Of a stretch of 64,000 bases of DNA, positions 46,569 through 58,409 are shown piece by piece. Below the pieces are notes generated by a model that did not search any database, was not told the DNA's origin, and saw only the letters and a list, made by a program, of their open reading frames with translations. The stretch lies in contig CM038726.1 in assembly GCA_021613375.1 (NCBI GenBank), positions 4,448,525-4,512,524 on the forward strand, in the 5' to 3' direction. Source of the stretch: Megaleporinus macrocephalus (Eukaryota > Chordata > Actinopteri > Characiformes > Anostomidae). The position numbers and the translations under genes were made by a program. Numbering within the stretch: position 1 is the stretch's first letter; every line of letters starts with the position of its first letter.

Positions 46569-47466
46569 CTACACAGTAAAATAAAGGAAAAAGGTAAACA
46601 AGTTATTAGTGTAAACCCAGAGCAGTTTTATTAATTTTATGTAAACATTCTTCTTTATATTCATTATGAAAGCAGAAACAAGAAACTGTTATGTTTTAGT
46701 CTAAGTTTATTGTATGCATGTTATGTGTAGTTAACATAAGTTAACCACAGCTGACCTGGTCTTGTTCATGTTAACTAAAGCATTACTTCATGTTGGTTAT
46801 CGACACTTAATATAAAGTGTGGAATGGATGCACTTATAAAATCACATCATTACTCGCAAAACTTGCATCTGTGCAAGTTAATGTGTTACATACACAAAAT
46901 TAAATTAGCTTTACAAAAGTCTGGTTATATCAGGAGCACATAGAGTGAATAGAGTGAATATAAAAGACCAGAACATAAACAATGGAAAACACACCCGAAT
47001 GTGAATAATGTAACCCAGAATGTCATATCTGCATTATTTAACCATAAAAAGAGGCAGGACTGGAAAATTCCAGGGCTGAAAAATTATTACTTGCTCTTAA
47101 AGTAAAACATTTCCAATAAAATGTCCAATATGTTGTGTATTTACAGCAGACAAGATTTCGATAAATGATAACTTGATTGGGTAAAACTTTCCATCATGCC
47201 TCCTACATTATGTATTCCCTGGTACACACTGCCAAGCAGCAGAGAAATTACAGGCACCTAAACGATGAGCCATTTAAGGTGGAACGGAGAAATGCGCTTG
47301 GGAGTGATTGTTTATCGTTAGCTACAAATAAAACAGTTAAACCAACATACTTCTATAACCAATGTCGAACAGCCACGTTAAACAAGCCTGTGATTATACA
47401 TACACAGTACAGTCTACCTCACGTCTCTGTAAGAGTATTAACCACACGTTGGATCTGTCTGAAAAC
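46569..47466. other. Non-coding stretch within the 7.7-kb insertion
   Basis: No recognised feature on either strand; the 97-codon frame at 47177 has no domain signature. Confidence 0.5.
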
Positions 47467-47469
47467 CTA

Positions 47470-49095
47470 GGGACCGTCTCAAACCCTAGTGAGTGTCTAA
47501 GTAGGCTGTCTAGGTAATGAGTGTGTAAGTAGGCTGTCTAGGTAGTGAGTGTGTAAGTAGGCTGTCTAGGTAGTGAGTGTGTAAGTAGGCTGTCTAGGTA
47601 GTGAGTGTGTAAGTAGGTTGTCTAGGTAGTGAGTGTGTAAGTAGGTTGTCTAGGTAGTGAGTGTGTAAGTAGGCTGTCTAGGTAGTGAGTGTGTAAATAG
47701 GCTGTCTAGGTAGTGAGTGTGTAAGTAGGTTGTCTAGGTAGTGAGTGTGTAAGTAGGTTGTCTAGGTAGTGAGTGTCTAAGTATGCTGTCTAGGTAGTGA
47801 GTGTCTAAGTAGGCTGTCTAGGTAGTGAGTGTGTAAGTAGGCTGTCTAGGTAGTGAGTGTGTAAGTAGGTTGTCTAGGTAGTGAGTGTCTAAGTAGGCTG
47901 TCTAGGTAGTGAGTGTCTAAGTAGGTTGTCTAGGTAGTGAGTGTGTAAGTAGGCTGTCTAGGTAGTGAGTGTCTAAGTAGGCTGTCTAGGTAGTGAGTGT
48001 GTAAGTAGGCTGTCTAGGTAGTGAGTGTGTAAGTAGGCTGTCTAGGTAGTGAGTGTGTAAGTAGGTTGTCTAGGTAGTGAGTGTGTAAGTAGGCTGTCTA
48101 GGTAGTGAGTGTGTAAGTAGGTTGTCTAGGTAGTGAGTGTGTAAGTAGGCTGTCTAGGTAGTGAGTGTGTAAGTAGTCTGTCTAGGTAGTGAGTGTCTAA
48201 GTAGGCTGTCTAGGTAGTGAGTGTGTAAGTAGGCTGTCTAGGTAGTGAGTGTGTAAGTAGGCTGTCTAGGTAATGAGTGTGTAAGTAGGCTGTCTAGGTA
48301 GTGAGTGTGTAAGTAGGCTGTCTAGGTAGTGAGTGTGTAAGTAGGCTGTCTAGGTAGTGAGTGTGTAAGTAGGCTGTCTAGGTAATGAGTGTGTAAGTAG
48401 ACTGTCTAGGTAGTGAGTGTGTAAGTAGGCTGTCTAGGTAGTGAGTGTGTAAGTAGGCTGTCTAGGTAGTGAGTGTGTAAGTAGGCTGTCTAGGTAGTGA
48501 GTGTGTAAGTAGGCTGTCTAGGTAGTGAGTGTGTAAGTAGGCTGTCTAGGTAGTGAGTGTGTAAGTAGGCTGTCTAGGTAGTGAGTGTGTAAACAGATTA
48601 CGGAGACGCTCTAGTTAGAGAGAGACTGCGTCACGGCTTGTTCCCGCCCACTGCAGCACGCCACCGGTGGTTTAGCTGGTTGCTAAGATACCGGCCGGCA
48701 CCCAAAACAATAGCCCGAGGCTTAAAAATCTGCTAGCATAAATGCTAATGTCTGGAGTATAAAAGTGTAAATGGTGAAGGACTCGTTACAGAGTTGATAA
48801 TAAAATACTGTTTTGTGTGATTATATGACCAGAAACACATTAAAACTCCAGAGAATCAAAATAACTCATATTTTAAAACCACTTCACTGCTCGTAGATTA
48901 GCCTGTGCTGCATCATGGGATTGTCTTAGCGGCTGAGGAAGCGTTCAAAGATTTCTTAAAATCAGGTCTAAATAAGGTTCCTCAGTAGACAGTATGTTTA
49001 AGGTGTGTAAGTATTGGGACAGTCTACATGTCGGGAGTTCATACTATGATGTAAATACTGTCTATGTAGACCCTCACTAGGTTTTGAGACCCACC
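47470..49095. mobile_element. Possible small DNA transposon enclosing the 28-bp minisatellite
   Basis: GTCTCAAACCCTAGTGAG (about 47475) is matched inverted by CTCACTAGGTTTTGAGAC (about 49074-49091), giving imperfect terminal inverted repeats around the array. The left repeat grades directly into the first minisatellite unit, and the right interior (GTCTACATGTCG, TGTCTATGTAGACC) has unit-like words. No target duplication was found. Confidence 0.5.
47493..48584. repeat. Minisatellite: 39 units of exactly 28 bp
   Basis: The unit is GTGTGTAAGTAGGCTGTC followed by TAGGTAGTGA, repeated head to tail. The array length of 1092 bp is exactly 39 x 28, and unit starts checked along it stay in register (for example 47997 is unit 19), so no indels were seen. 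Variation is by substitution at a few positions: GTGTG/GTGTC, AAG/AAT, GGC/GGT, GTAGTGA/GTAATGA. Confidence 0.95.
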
Positions 49096-49180
49096 CGTTA
49101 TTTCATCTGGAGGAAGGAAGGAGTCGAATGAAAAGAATCAAACGGAAAGAAGGTGAATCAATTAGCTGAGTCAAATGGAA
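48731..49180. repeat. Repeat shared with 61191-61625
   Basis: About 440 bp almost identical in the two places and in the same orientation (starting GCTAGCA.AAATGCTAATG). Homology continues past the inverted terminus near 49095, so the repeated unit is larger than the small transposon alone. No coding capacity. Confidence 0.85.
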
Positions 49181-49544
49181 GGAAAGCTGGTGAATTAAAC
49201 TGCTTAAATCATTTTAAAATGTAAAACTGTGTAAACTCCTCTAAAGAAGTGTTCCTGTGTCTCATCTGTGCTTTTCTCTTGCACCTGTGTCTGGCTACAG
49301 CTAGCTAGTTAGTGAAAAATAGTATTTTTAACTATGTTTATTAAGCATGGTACATTTGTTCAAGAAACAACACATATATAGCTATTATTCATTTATTTAT
49401 TTATTTTTTGCATCACATTTTTGGGCAAAGGGAACCTGGCAATTACTGAATAACAGTTATCACCAAAAAAAACATTCAATATATATATATATGAAAAATG
49501 TAAAATAATTAGTTTGCTTTTGTACTGTAGCTGTACGTGATTCA
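49181..49544. other. AT-rich stretch near right end of insertion
   Basis: Contains (ATTT)n and (AT)n simple sequence and no gene. Confidence 0.5.
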
Positions 49545-49699
49545 CATAGGTACCAAGTGGCAGTGTTAGGACCGCTTTTGGACCAAATATGCAGACCAGA
49601 TTTGATATGCCGACACGCAGACAGATCTGTAACAGACTCAGCTATTATAAGACAGTGCCGTATTGGATCCAGTCCAAATCCCAAAAACAGAGGTGACTG

Positions 49700-50345
49700 A
49701 AACTGTATTTTCTGTTCAGAAATCTAATATTTGTTATTAAACCTACTTTGAATATGATAAATCACATACATATGCTTGACTGAAAGTTTTGTTTTAAAAC
49801 TGGTTTTAGTTATTTTACATGGTAAATTAACGATTTCTGTTTTTATAATATTTAGCTAAATGTTGGTTAAATGGTTAAAGCTAACAGTGCATATTGATTA
49901 ATATCCTACACATTTTAAGTGAACTAAATAATTCATAAGCCAGTTTAGAAAATCACAATGCATGAGATTTAATTAATATTAATAAAAAGTCTAACAAAAG
50001 TGCCAAAGCTGTAGAATAACTGCAGTGATATATACAAACACATATTTATCTGAAGTACATTAACGTACTAACATGATTTACAGAGAATCTCATCCCAATA
50101 GAACTCCAGTTAATCAATACAGTCGATTAGAAAAACACAATGTGTAGAGAATGAACTGCACTGTTAATCTCTACTATAAAACATCATGATGTAGTACCAG
50201 CTTATGACCACAAGATGTCCCTCATGTTACACACATACAGTGAAAATCAATAAAATAAAGGCCATGAACTTGAATATCTTAGTTTTTTAGTTATTTATAA
50301 ATTTGAGATTTGTTGTAATGATTGAGATTTTGAAGGTTTGTTGTG
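49700..50345 (-). repeat. R1 segment, inverted copy upstream of TRIM copy C
   Basis: The reverse complement of 18444-18960 plus the leading part of R1 copies a/b (start of R1 at the right end, near 50345). It stops within ~20 bp of where homology between TRIM copies C and B begins (about 50361). Confidence 0.8.
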
Positions 50346-52671
50346 AGACGGTGAATTCTAAACATGAGAACGTTATTGATCTGTAGGATCCTGCAGTGTT
50401 TGAACCTCAGATAGACCATCAATAATATCTGTATAATATCTGTATAATAATAGACCATCAATGTATAATCTGTTTTACACACGTCCTGAGATAGATCTTT
50501 AAGTCAGATCAGGTAGATTATTATGAGTAAAAGTCTTCTGAGTGTCTCAGCATGTTTGTACTGCTTGTTAAAGTCTTTCACTGTTTGAATATGACAGTGA
50601 TTTGAAGGAATCCTGATCCATTCTGTCAGAAACTGTAACATGAAGCTGTTTATAAGTGGATAACTTCTCTGAATTAGTTTAATTACTTCATTAGTTTCTT
50701 TATTTGTAAGTAAATGTGATTCAGTGGTGGTTAAACAGTTTCCTGTACTTTGTCTACTGACATGAACTGTTAAATAATCTAAATATGTTATTGTTTGGGT
50801 AATTTTGGTCTCTGAGCTAAACTGGATGAAGTTACTGTCTAAATGAGTTTAACTGGACATACAAGCAGTCGGTACCTTTTATCTGATATTTAACAACCGT
50901 ACGACTCTCTGTAGCAAGAACGCTGTTAACTGTAGTTCAGATAATTTAATATCTAAACATGCTGCTGTAAAATTACTACTTTCTAATTTGTGTTTGTAGG
51001 AACTTTTTGAAGGTGTCAGTAGATTTAAATGGCTATGATCCACTTTTTAATCCCACTAATCAGTTCTGTCCTCTCTTTCTCCTCCTCCCTCTCTTTCTCC
51101 TCCTCCTCTCTTTCTCCTCCTCCTCTCTTTCTCCTCCCCTTTCTTTATGACACTGTAAACAACACAGAACCAGGAAGTTCCTCCTACTCAGTTCAGAGAA
51201 ACGAAACTGATCTCAGAGTGCTGCTCTCTCTCCGTCTAGCAGTTCAGGAAAATGGCCAGTATCTCAGTAGATCATGAGCAGTTCAGCTGTCCAGTCTGTC
51301 TGGATCTGCTGAAGGATCCAGTGACTCATCCACTGTGGACACAGCTTCTGTATGGTGTGTATTAACGGCTGCTGGGATCAGGAAGATCAGAAGGGGGTCT
51401 ACAGCTGCCCCCAGTGCAGAGAGACTTTCACTCCAAGACCTGTTCTACGCAGAAACAACGTAATGGCTGAAGTGGTGGAGAAACTGAAGAAGACAGAACT
51501 CCAAGCTGCTTCTCTTGCTCCCTGTTACGCTGGACCTGGAGATGTGGAGTGTGATTTCTGCTCTGGGAGGAAAACTCAAAGCCGTCAAGTCCTGTCTGAT
51601 GTGTCTGGCCTCCTTTTGTGAAACTCATCTTAAACCTCACTCTGAAGTTCCTGCTTGGAAAAAACACAAGCTGGTGGAAGCGTCTTCACAGCTACAGGAG
51701 AAGATCTGCTCTCAGCACGATGAAGTGATCAAGATCTTCTGTCGTACTGATCAAAGCTGTATCTGCTATGTCTGTACAATAGAAGAACACAGAGGACACG
51801 ATACAGTCTCAGCTAGAACTGAGAGAAGCGAGAAACAGGTGAGAACTAGAACTCTTTAGGAATCAGTTGATGTTAATTATAATCTAGAGTCTCATTAATC
51901 AGCTGGATGATTAAACTGTTTCAGTTCCTACATTCAAGGATTGATTTTAAAGCATGTATTAAAATGTTGTGTATGTAGGAAGTGTTCAGTAAACAGGTCA
52001 GACCCAGTCAGTGATCATGTGACCAGCCAGCTCCCATCTTCCAGTCTTATTGTGATCACATGACAGTGTAAACACTCTGTAGTGCAAGAGTTCATTTTCT
52101 TCTTCAGCTGCTATTAAAGTAAATCTTTGTAGGTCATAATTCACAAACTAAATATATGTGTTGATAGAATCAGCTGAAGGAGGTACAGAGTAAATTCCAG
52201 CAGAGAATCCAGGAGAAACAGAAGAAGCTGCAGGAGCTGAAACAGGCTGTGATCACTATGAAGGTAAGTACTGAGCAGAGATTAGATGTTTCAGAGTTCA
52301 GTCAGGTTCTCCTCCAGTCAGACAGTGAGGAGCTCAGTGTTGGACTCCCCATCTTTTCCCCAAACGCTGATGATCAGATAAGACATGTTTGGTGTCTGAA
52401 GCTTCTCATTTCACTGGATTTATGAAGCTAATGTAGCAAACAAGTACTGGAAGCTTAAACCCACCGATTAGCAACAAACTCCACACCTACATCATCACTT
52501 TCCTCAAACCACAACAAGCTGTCAGATCATTTCTACTAGACTAGTCTGTGTGATTTGTACACTAAAATCTATTAAATGATCAAAAGTATAAATCAGTCTA
52601 AATCAGCAACAGCAGCAATCTTGAAGATATTTCTGTTCATATTTCGGTTCCTCTGTTGTTCTAGATAACAG

Positions 52672-53140
52672 TGGCTATGTTTACATGTAGTCTGATAATC
52701 CATTAATAATCCGACTAATAGCTCAATCGGAATAGTATACATCCATGTATACACCTTAATTGAATACACTACTCCGATTGAGGTGATTCCGATTACAGTT
52801 TTTATCAGATTGAACGAGGTGGGAAATTCCGTAAATAATCAGTTTAATAGAATAATATCTGTGTAAACACCTGTATCTGATTATATTCCCAATCTGAAAG
52901 TTTAAGTACGTTCTGTACATGTGCAGTTATGTCATAGAGAAAGTTTCAACATGGCGGGAGATTCATGCTTCAAAGCTTAAAAGATTTAAAAACAGTTAGC
53001 AGGACGGACGGCTGTAAAGCTCGGAATAACGAGCTGTTTAAAGAAGTATATGAGTAAATGAACATGTACACCAGTTATAAGATTATCAGGTGCTGTCGTT
53101 TATCTGATTATTGAGTTGGTCATGTAAACATCCTGCTCGG
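52672..53140. mobile_element. Insertion in intron 2 of TRIM copy C with inverted ends (MITE-like)
   Basis: Absent from copies A and B. The ends carry ATGTTTACATG (left) and CATGTAAACAT (right), and further inverted words (TCTGATAATC / GATTATCAG, TCTGATTATT). No coding capacity. The surrounding extra sequence (52340-53170) is also specific to copy C, so a larger composite insertion is possible. Confidence 0.6.
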
Positions 53141-54963
53141 ATCACTTTGAGATCAGATTCATACAGTTAACCCCTGATATCCCAAATGTAGCAGAGGAAT
53201 CCAGGAATGACGTCTTCAGATGTCCTGAACAGTCAGATGGACAAAAACATCAACTATAAATGAAAATGTTCAGAAATTACATGTGATTTTGTTTATTACA
53301 CTAAACTTGTAAAGTTGATAAACTTCTCATATGTTTAGTTTGAGATAATTAACTATTTTAGTGACTTTGTGTTCATATTTAAAAGACTGCCAGTATTTAT
53401 GGACCTGAGTAGATGTTCTACCAGTTACCATCATGTGGACTGTATCTGTCTTATCAGTGTGTTTGGTTGAAAGTTCTTCGGGGTGTAATCAGTAACAGAC
53501 TTGTTCATGTGTTACTGATACTGTATGACACACTGTTATGTATGAAAACAGGAAACTACAGACAGAAGTATCAGTTCAGGATTGCTGAGATGTTCACTGT
53601 ATTGGGTTCATATCTCTAAATCTAAACTAACCAAGCTAACTTTATGTGTCTTGGCTGATTAAGTAGATTGTGGTTAAAGGTGGGGGGGGCTGGAGGGAGA
53701 CCCTTTATGTAGTATTTTTTAGAAACTGTTCCTCTTACAAGGTTCTCCATCCTGTGTGTGCTTGTCCTAACAGAGCTGTGCTCAGTCAGCAGTGGAGGAC
53801 AGTGAGAGGATCTTTACTGAACTGATCTGCTCCATTGAGAAGAAGCGCTCTGAGGTAACACAGCTGATCAGAGCTCAGGAGAAAGCTGAAGTGAGTGGAG
53901 CTGAAGAACTCCTGGAGAAACTGGAGCAGGAGATTGCTCATCTAAAGAGGAGACACACTGAGCTGGAGCAGCTTTCACACACAGAGGATCACATCCATTT
54001 CCTCCAGGTAACAATCACTGATCTACAGAGGAACCTGCTCCTCATCCAGCTTCTAAATCTCTCTCAGCAGAAGTTCATTAAGACAACAGTGAATGTTCCT
54101 GTCTGGAGTCACAAGTTAGTCTTTAGTCTAATTGGAGCTGATTGCTTTCTCTTGTACTCCTTTATCTTCCTCCATTGTGTTTGTTCTCTCTGTAGAGTTT
54201 CCAGTCTCTCTGTGTCTCTTCTGGATCTGAGGACTCTCCCAGCATCACTGTCCATCAGCATCTCTCATTTGATGGAGTGAGGAAATCAGTGTGTGAGCTG
54301 AAAGAGCGACTAGAGGAGTTCTGCAGACAGGACTTCAGTAAAATCCCTCCACACGGTAAGAGGAGCTGTTCTGCTCAAATCCATCATCAAAGAAGCAGAA
54401 GATCAAGTGAGGATCATAAAACACACACACAACAGCTTTAAGCAGCTCAGAGACTTCACAACAAACAGCTCCAACAAACACCTACATATGAGTGTTGATC
54501 CTCCATGAGAGCAATGAAAATGAGCTGCAGGTGTGTGAGAGAGGAGGAGAGTGGGCAGAGCCAGTGAGAGTCCAGGTAGAGTCTCCTCCAGAGGGGGAGA
54601 CAAAACATCTGTAATAAAGTTCTGTAGATCTAAAGATTAAAGTTTCTACTGAAACTAAATAAGACATTTCACTTTTAACAGCATCACTTTTTCTTTTCAT
54701 CTTATTCACTCATTCACTCCATTCACTCCATTTACTCCATTCACTCATTCACTCCATTTACTCCATTCCCTCACTTACTTCATTTACCTCATGCTCTCCA
54801 TTTTCTCATATTCTAGTCTATTCTATTCTATTCTATTCTATTCTATTCTATTCATTCTATTTGATGTTCTGGATTGTTTGTGTTTGTGTGTCTTTTACAG
54901 CTGCAGCAGGTTCAGATTTATCCTCAGAACCAAAAACCTGAGAAGATTTTCTGCAGTGTATGA

Positions 54964-54987
54964 GTAACAACACACACACACACACAT

Positions 54988-55022
<35 letters not shown>

Positions 55023-55199
55023 TACACACATACACACACACATATACACACACATACACACACACACACACATACACACACACACATACACACATACACA
55101 CACACATATACACACACATACACACACACACACACATATACACACACATACACACATATACACACACATATACACACACATACACACACTCACACACTT

Positions 55200-55231
<32 letters not shown>

Positions 55232-55234
55232 TTA

Positions 55235-55297
<63 letters not shown>

Positions 55298-55365
55298 CAC
55301 ATATACACACACATACACACACACACACACATACACACACACACATACACTCACACACATACATA

Positions 55366-55397
<32 letters not shown>

Positions 55398-55399
55398 TA
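54964..55399. repeat. (CA)n microsatellite in last intron of TRIM copy C
   Basis: About 435 bp of CA repeats with CATA and CACTCA interruptions, the longest of the three homologous arrays. Confidence 0.95.
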
Positions 55400-56329
55400 C
55401 TGTACAGGTGATTATGTGTTTCTGGTGTTTAAATATAAATCTGTTTGTTTATTTTGAGGCAGTGTATAAAATATTGAGTGTCCAGATATTTAAGACTATA
55501 AACAAATACAGTAACTGTATTACTCTCATAATAAACACATCCACTGAGTAACAATCCTAAATACTCATCTTCTTCTTTCTTTCTTTTAGATTTCTGTCCA
55601 CTGACTCTGGGATCCCAACACAGTAAATCATCACCTCCGTCTGTCTGAGAAGAACAGAGTGGTGACGTACAGTAATAACCAGTGTTACTCTGATCATCCA
55701 GAGAGATTTACTAACTGGAAACAGGTTTTGAGTAAGGAGAGTGTGAGTGGACGCTGTTACTTGGGAGGTTGAGTGGAGCAGTGAGGGAGGAATTGTGTTC
55801 ATATCAGTCTCATATAAAGGGATCAGCAGGAAAGGAGGAGGTGATGAATGTGTGTTTGACACAACAGTCAGTCCTGGAGTCTGGAATGTTCTTCCTCTCT
55901 CTGTTTCCGACACAACAACATTAAGACTGAGATCTCAGGACCTTCATCCTCCAGAAAAGGAGTGTATGTGGATCACAGTGCAGGAACTCTGTCCTTCTAC
56001 AGCGTCTCTGATACAATGACCCTCCTACACACAGTCCACACCACATTCACTCAGCCGCTCTACGCTGGGTTCTATGTTGGTGGAACTGTTGAGGTTATGT
56101 GATAAAGAATAATGTTTATTAAGTTTTGTAGATTTAAAAATGAAGTTGTTGTTTTATTGATCAACTGTAACATAATTGTATCTATATTTATGTTTCAGAT
56201 CATCATGTGAACATTAGTGTTCATGTCTGGTCCACAGAGTTTAACCCTCATTGGTTCAGCCTCTCTGCTGCTTCAGATAAGAGACAGAAGTGTTTCAGTA
56301 ACACAGCTAATGGAAAATCAAACATTAGA

Positions 56330-57900
56330 TTAGAATATTATTGATAGTGAATATTATACACATGTATGTATTGATCCAGATGAGAAAATGGGACAGAATA
56401 AGTGTGTTTAATTGGAGAAATACTGATATTAAATGGAAAACTTTTGAAACATACAAGTAAGATCATAAATCGAGGAATAATGATCGATATAAACATATGT
56501 TGAAGATATATATTCATTTAAAACAAAGAAAACATATTTACCTATAGATAAAACATATAGATAGATATTTTAAATAATGAGTCTTTACTAACGCTGCAAA
56601 TTCAAATTGGTGGTAACTCTGATGAAACACTGAACCCATCTCAAATATCTTATTGAAATTCAAAACAAAAACAAAAATCTCACGTTACGAGTATTAAAGA
56701 TAAAAATTGTACAGTAGTCTTAGAACCTAAAGAAGTGAGAAACACAATCAAAGATTTGTGTCAAGAAACGTACAAAGATATAGAAATTGATCAAAAATCT
56801 TTGAAGTCTTTTTTAAATGTGTGATTTTAGTTATGATCATTTAAAAGTTAAAATAATGGGAAAGTGAAGTTGTGTCTACTATCAAATACTTAAATGTTAA
56901 ATAATTGGAGGCGTCTTACTTTAATGAGTGTTGAGTATGAAATTGTTGCTAAGGTTCTAATGAAGAGACTTAATGATGTTCTAGATTCAGTAACTGTGTC
57001 CATTAAGAGTAGAGTCATGTGGGACAGCTTGAATATATTGAGGGAGCTGATATACGAGAGTGGAGAGAGTTTTGATGTCGTAGCTCTTGATCAATAAAAA
57101 GTCTTTGATTATGTATCGAGAACTTACTTATGGGACGTACTGAGAATGTATAGTTTTCCTGAAAGGTTCATAAAGATGATCATGTGTTTATCTGCAGAGT
57201 CCAATATTCAGATTACTGTAACATGGTGGATCATTTTGTGCAGCTATGTTTTAGCAGTAAGTCCTTTAATAGCCTAAATCAGAAACGATGAACGGCTACG
57301 AGGAGTGAGATTAGGTGAAAGAGAAGTAGTGATATCTGCTCACGCTGATGATATAACAGTTTTTATAAAGTCTAAAGAAGAACTAGATCTAATATTGGAG
57401 AACTTCATTTGTATGAATGTGGATCAGGAGCAGCTCTTAATGTGTTCAGATCAGAATGTGTTTGGATTTAGAGACTCTACAGTAAATATTTACAGTGAAT
57501 ATTCCAGAAAATCAGCATTTAAATGTCTATTTCTGGTGTTTCTGTAGGTAATGAGGGCTGTGTAGATATTTTTAATTAACTGGAAAAGTAAAGTAAGGTT
57601 ATCAGAGAAGAAGTGAATATATGTAAGATCGTGAGTGAAGTTCTAAAACTAGAATAAATATAGTAAAGACTTTTATTTTATCTAAACTTTTCTTCTGATC
57701 ATGTGTTTTTCCACCTACAGATAAATTACTGAAGACTTTAAATAAGCTGTGTTGTAATTGTATATGGGACGATCCACGCGTGAAGAGACTAATCGAGAAC
57801 TGCTGTAGAAGAGAAAGGAGTTAGGAGAGTTTAGAAGATATAGAGTTTTCAATGAAGACCAACATTTCTATTGTAAAATTCTAGCAAGTGGTATTTCTAG
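56330..57900 (+). pseudogene. LINE reverse-transcriptase fossil (L1/Tx1-like)
   Basis: Fragmented plus-strand frames preserve the order of an L1-branch reverse transcriptase: LNNWRRLTLM (for the usual NWRPI.LLN), VLMKRLNDVLDSV, ILRELIYESG, ALDQ, stop, KVFDYV (for ALDQEKAFDRV), and HADD at 57341-57352 in place of YADD. Multiple stops and A+T drift show great age. It directly follows TRIM copy C where its 3' UTR homology stops. The ends are approximate. Confidence 0.7.
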
Positions 57901-58400
57901 ACTAGCGGTTTGGAAATATTACTAACTGGAAGCAGAAAACAGGCGGAGCTAGGAACATCAGTGCAGTACTCTAAATGATTACATAGTGCTTTTATTAATA
58001 AATATAAAGATGTAGATATAGATTGTGTTAATGATTCAAATAAAAACATTATGATGTAATCATTGATTAAGTATGTGGTAAGATGGTAGATGTTAAAGAT
58101 CTATTGGCGGAGAATAAACCGTGTAGTATGAGCACGTGCCCAGCACTACGCTTATTACGTAACTATGTGAATGGGCAGCGCTGCGTCAGTGGAGTAGCTC
58201 CAGAGTTTGAGCAGCGGTGTGTTTGATTGATGGAGCTTGGCCGCCACCGTGTGGTCACATTGAGGAAATGCAAGTCCTGGTGGGGATCAATAAGGTGGAG
58301 CGTCGGTTGGATGAAGGGTGGGGGATGGGGGTCTTTACCCTCAGTCTCTCAGGCTGTGACTTGTTTAGCAGCGACGGGGCGGTGTGTTCGCCTACTCGAA
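57901..58400. other. Gap between LINE fossil and 32-bp minisatellite
   Basis: No gene. A piece near 58220-58270 (gatggagcttggccgccac) resembles the dispersed repeat at 20875 and 23020. Confidence 0.5.
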
Positions 58401-58409
58401 TATTCTCAA

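Larger units (their letters stand above)
41979..49695. mobile_element. 7.7-kb insertion, probable DNA transposon with subterminal repeats
   Basis: The uninterrupted sequence near 18960-18985 (inverted) shows R1 and R2 adjoining; here they are separated, which fixes the insertion ends near 41979 and 49695. The left end starts CCTGATAGCAAATTTACTC and is followed to ~42290 by repeated words such as AATCTGGTC, CAGATCTGG and TCTGGTCCAAATATGG. The right end (49545-49690) has the same words inverted. A similar start (CCCACATAGCAAA) occurs at 62796. It carries a broken DUF4806-type gene and a nested minisatellite element. Clear terminal inverted repeats were not found, so the superfamily is open. Confidence 0.6.
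51252..56112 (+). pseudogene. finTRIM-type gene, copy C (frameshifted)
   Basis: Same six-exon layout as copy B, in direct orientation: 51252-51838, 52168-52263, 53774-54007, 54196-54355, 54901-54957 and 55590-56112. Exon 1 has two single-base insertions (near 51326, inside the RING, and near 51569), giving 587 nt. Exon 5 has a compensating +1/-1 pair. Exon 6 has +1 near 55609, +1 near 55761 and -1 near 55860. Exons 2-4 are open. The stop is shifted to TAA 56110-56112. It also lacks about 340 bp of the upstream region present in copies A and B, including the TATA-like word, and its ISRE is degraded. Probably dead, though assembly error could explain part of the indels. Confidence 0.85.

Noticed and set aside
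47493..48584. Regular 28-bp repeats resembling a CRISPR array
   Set aside because: Units are contiguous with no unique spacers, the context is vertebrate, and variation is by point substitution. It is a minisatellite.
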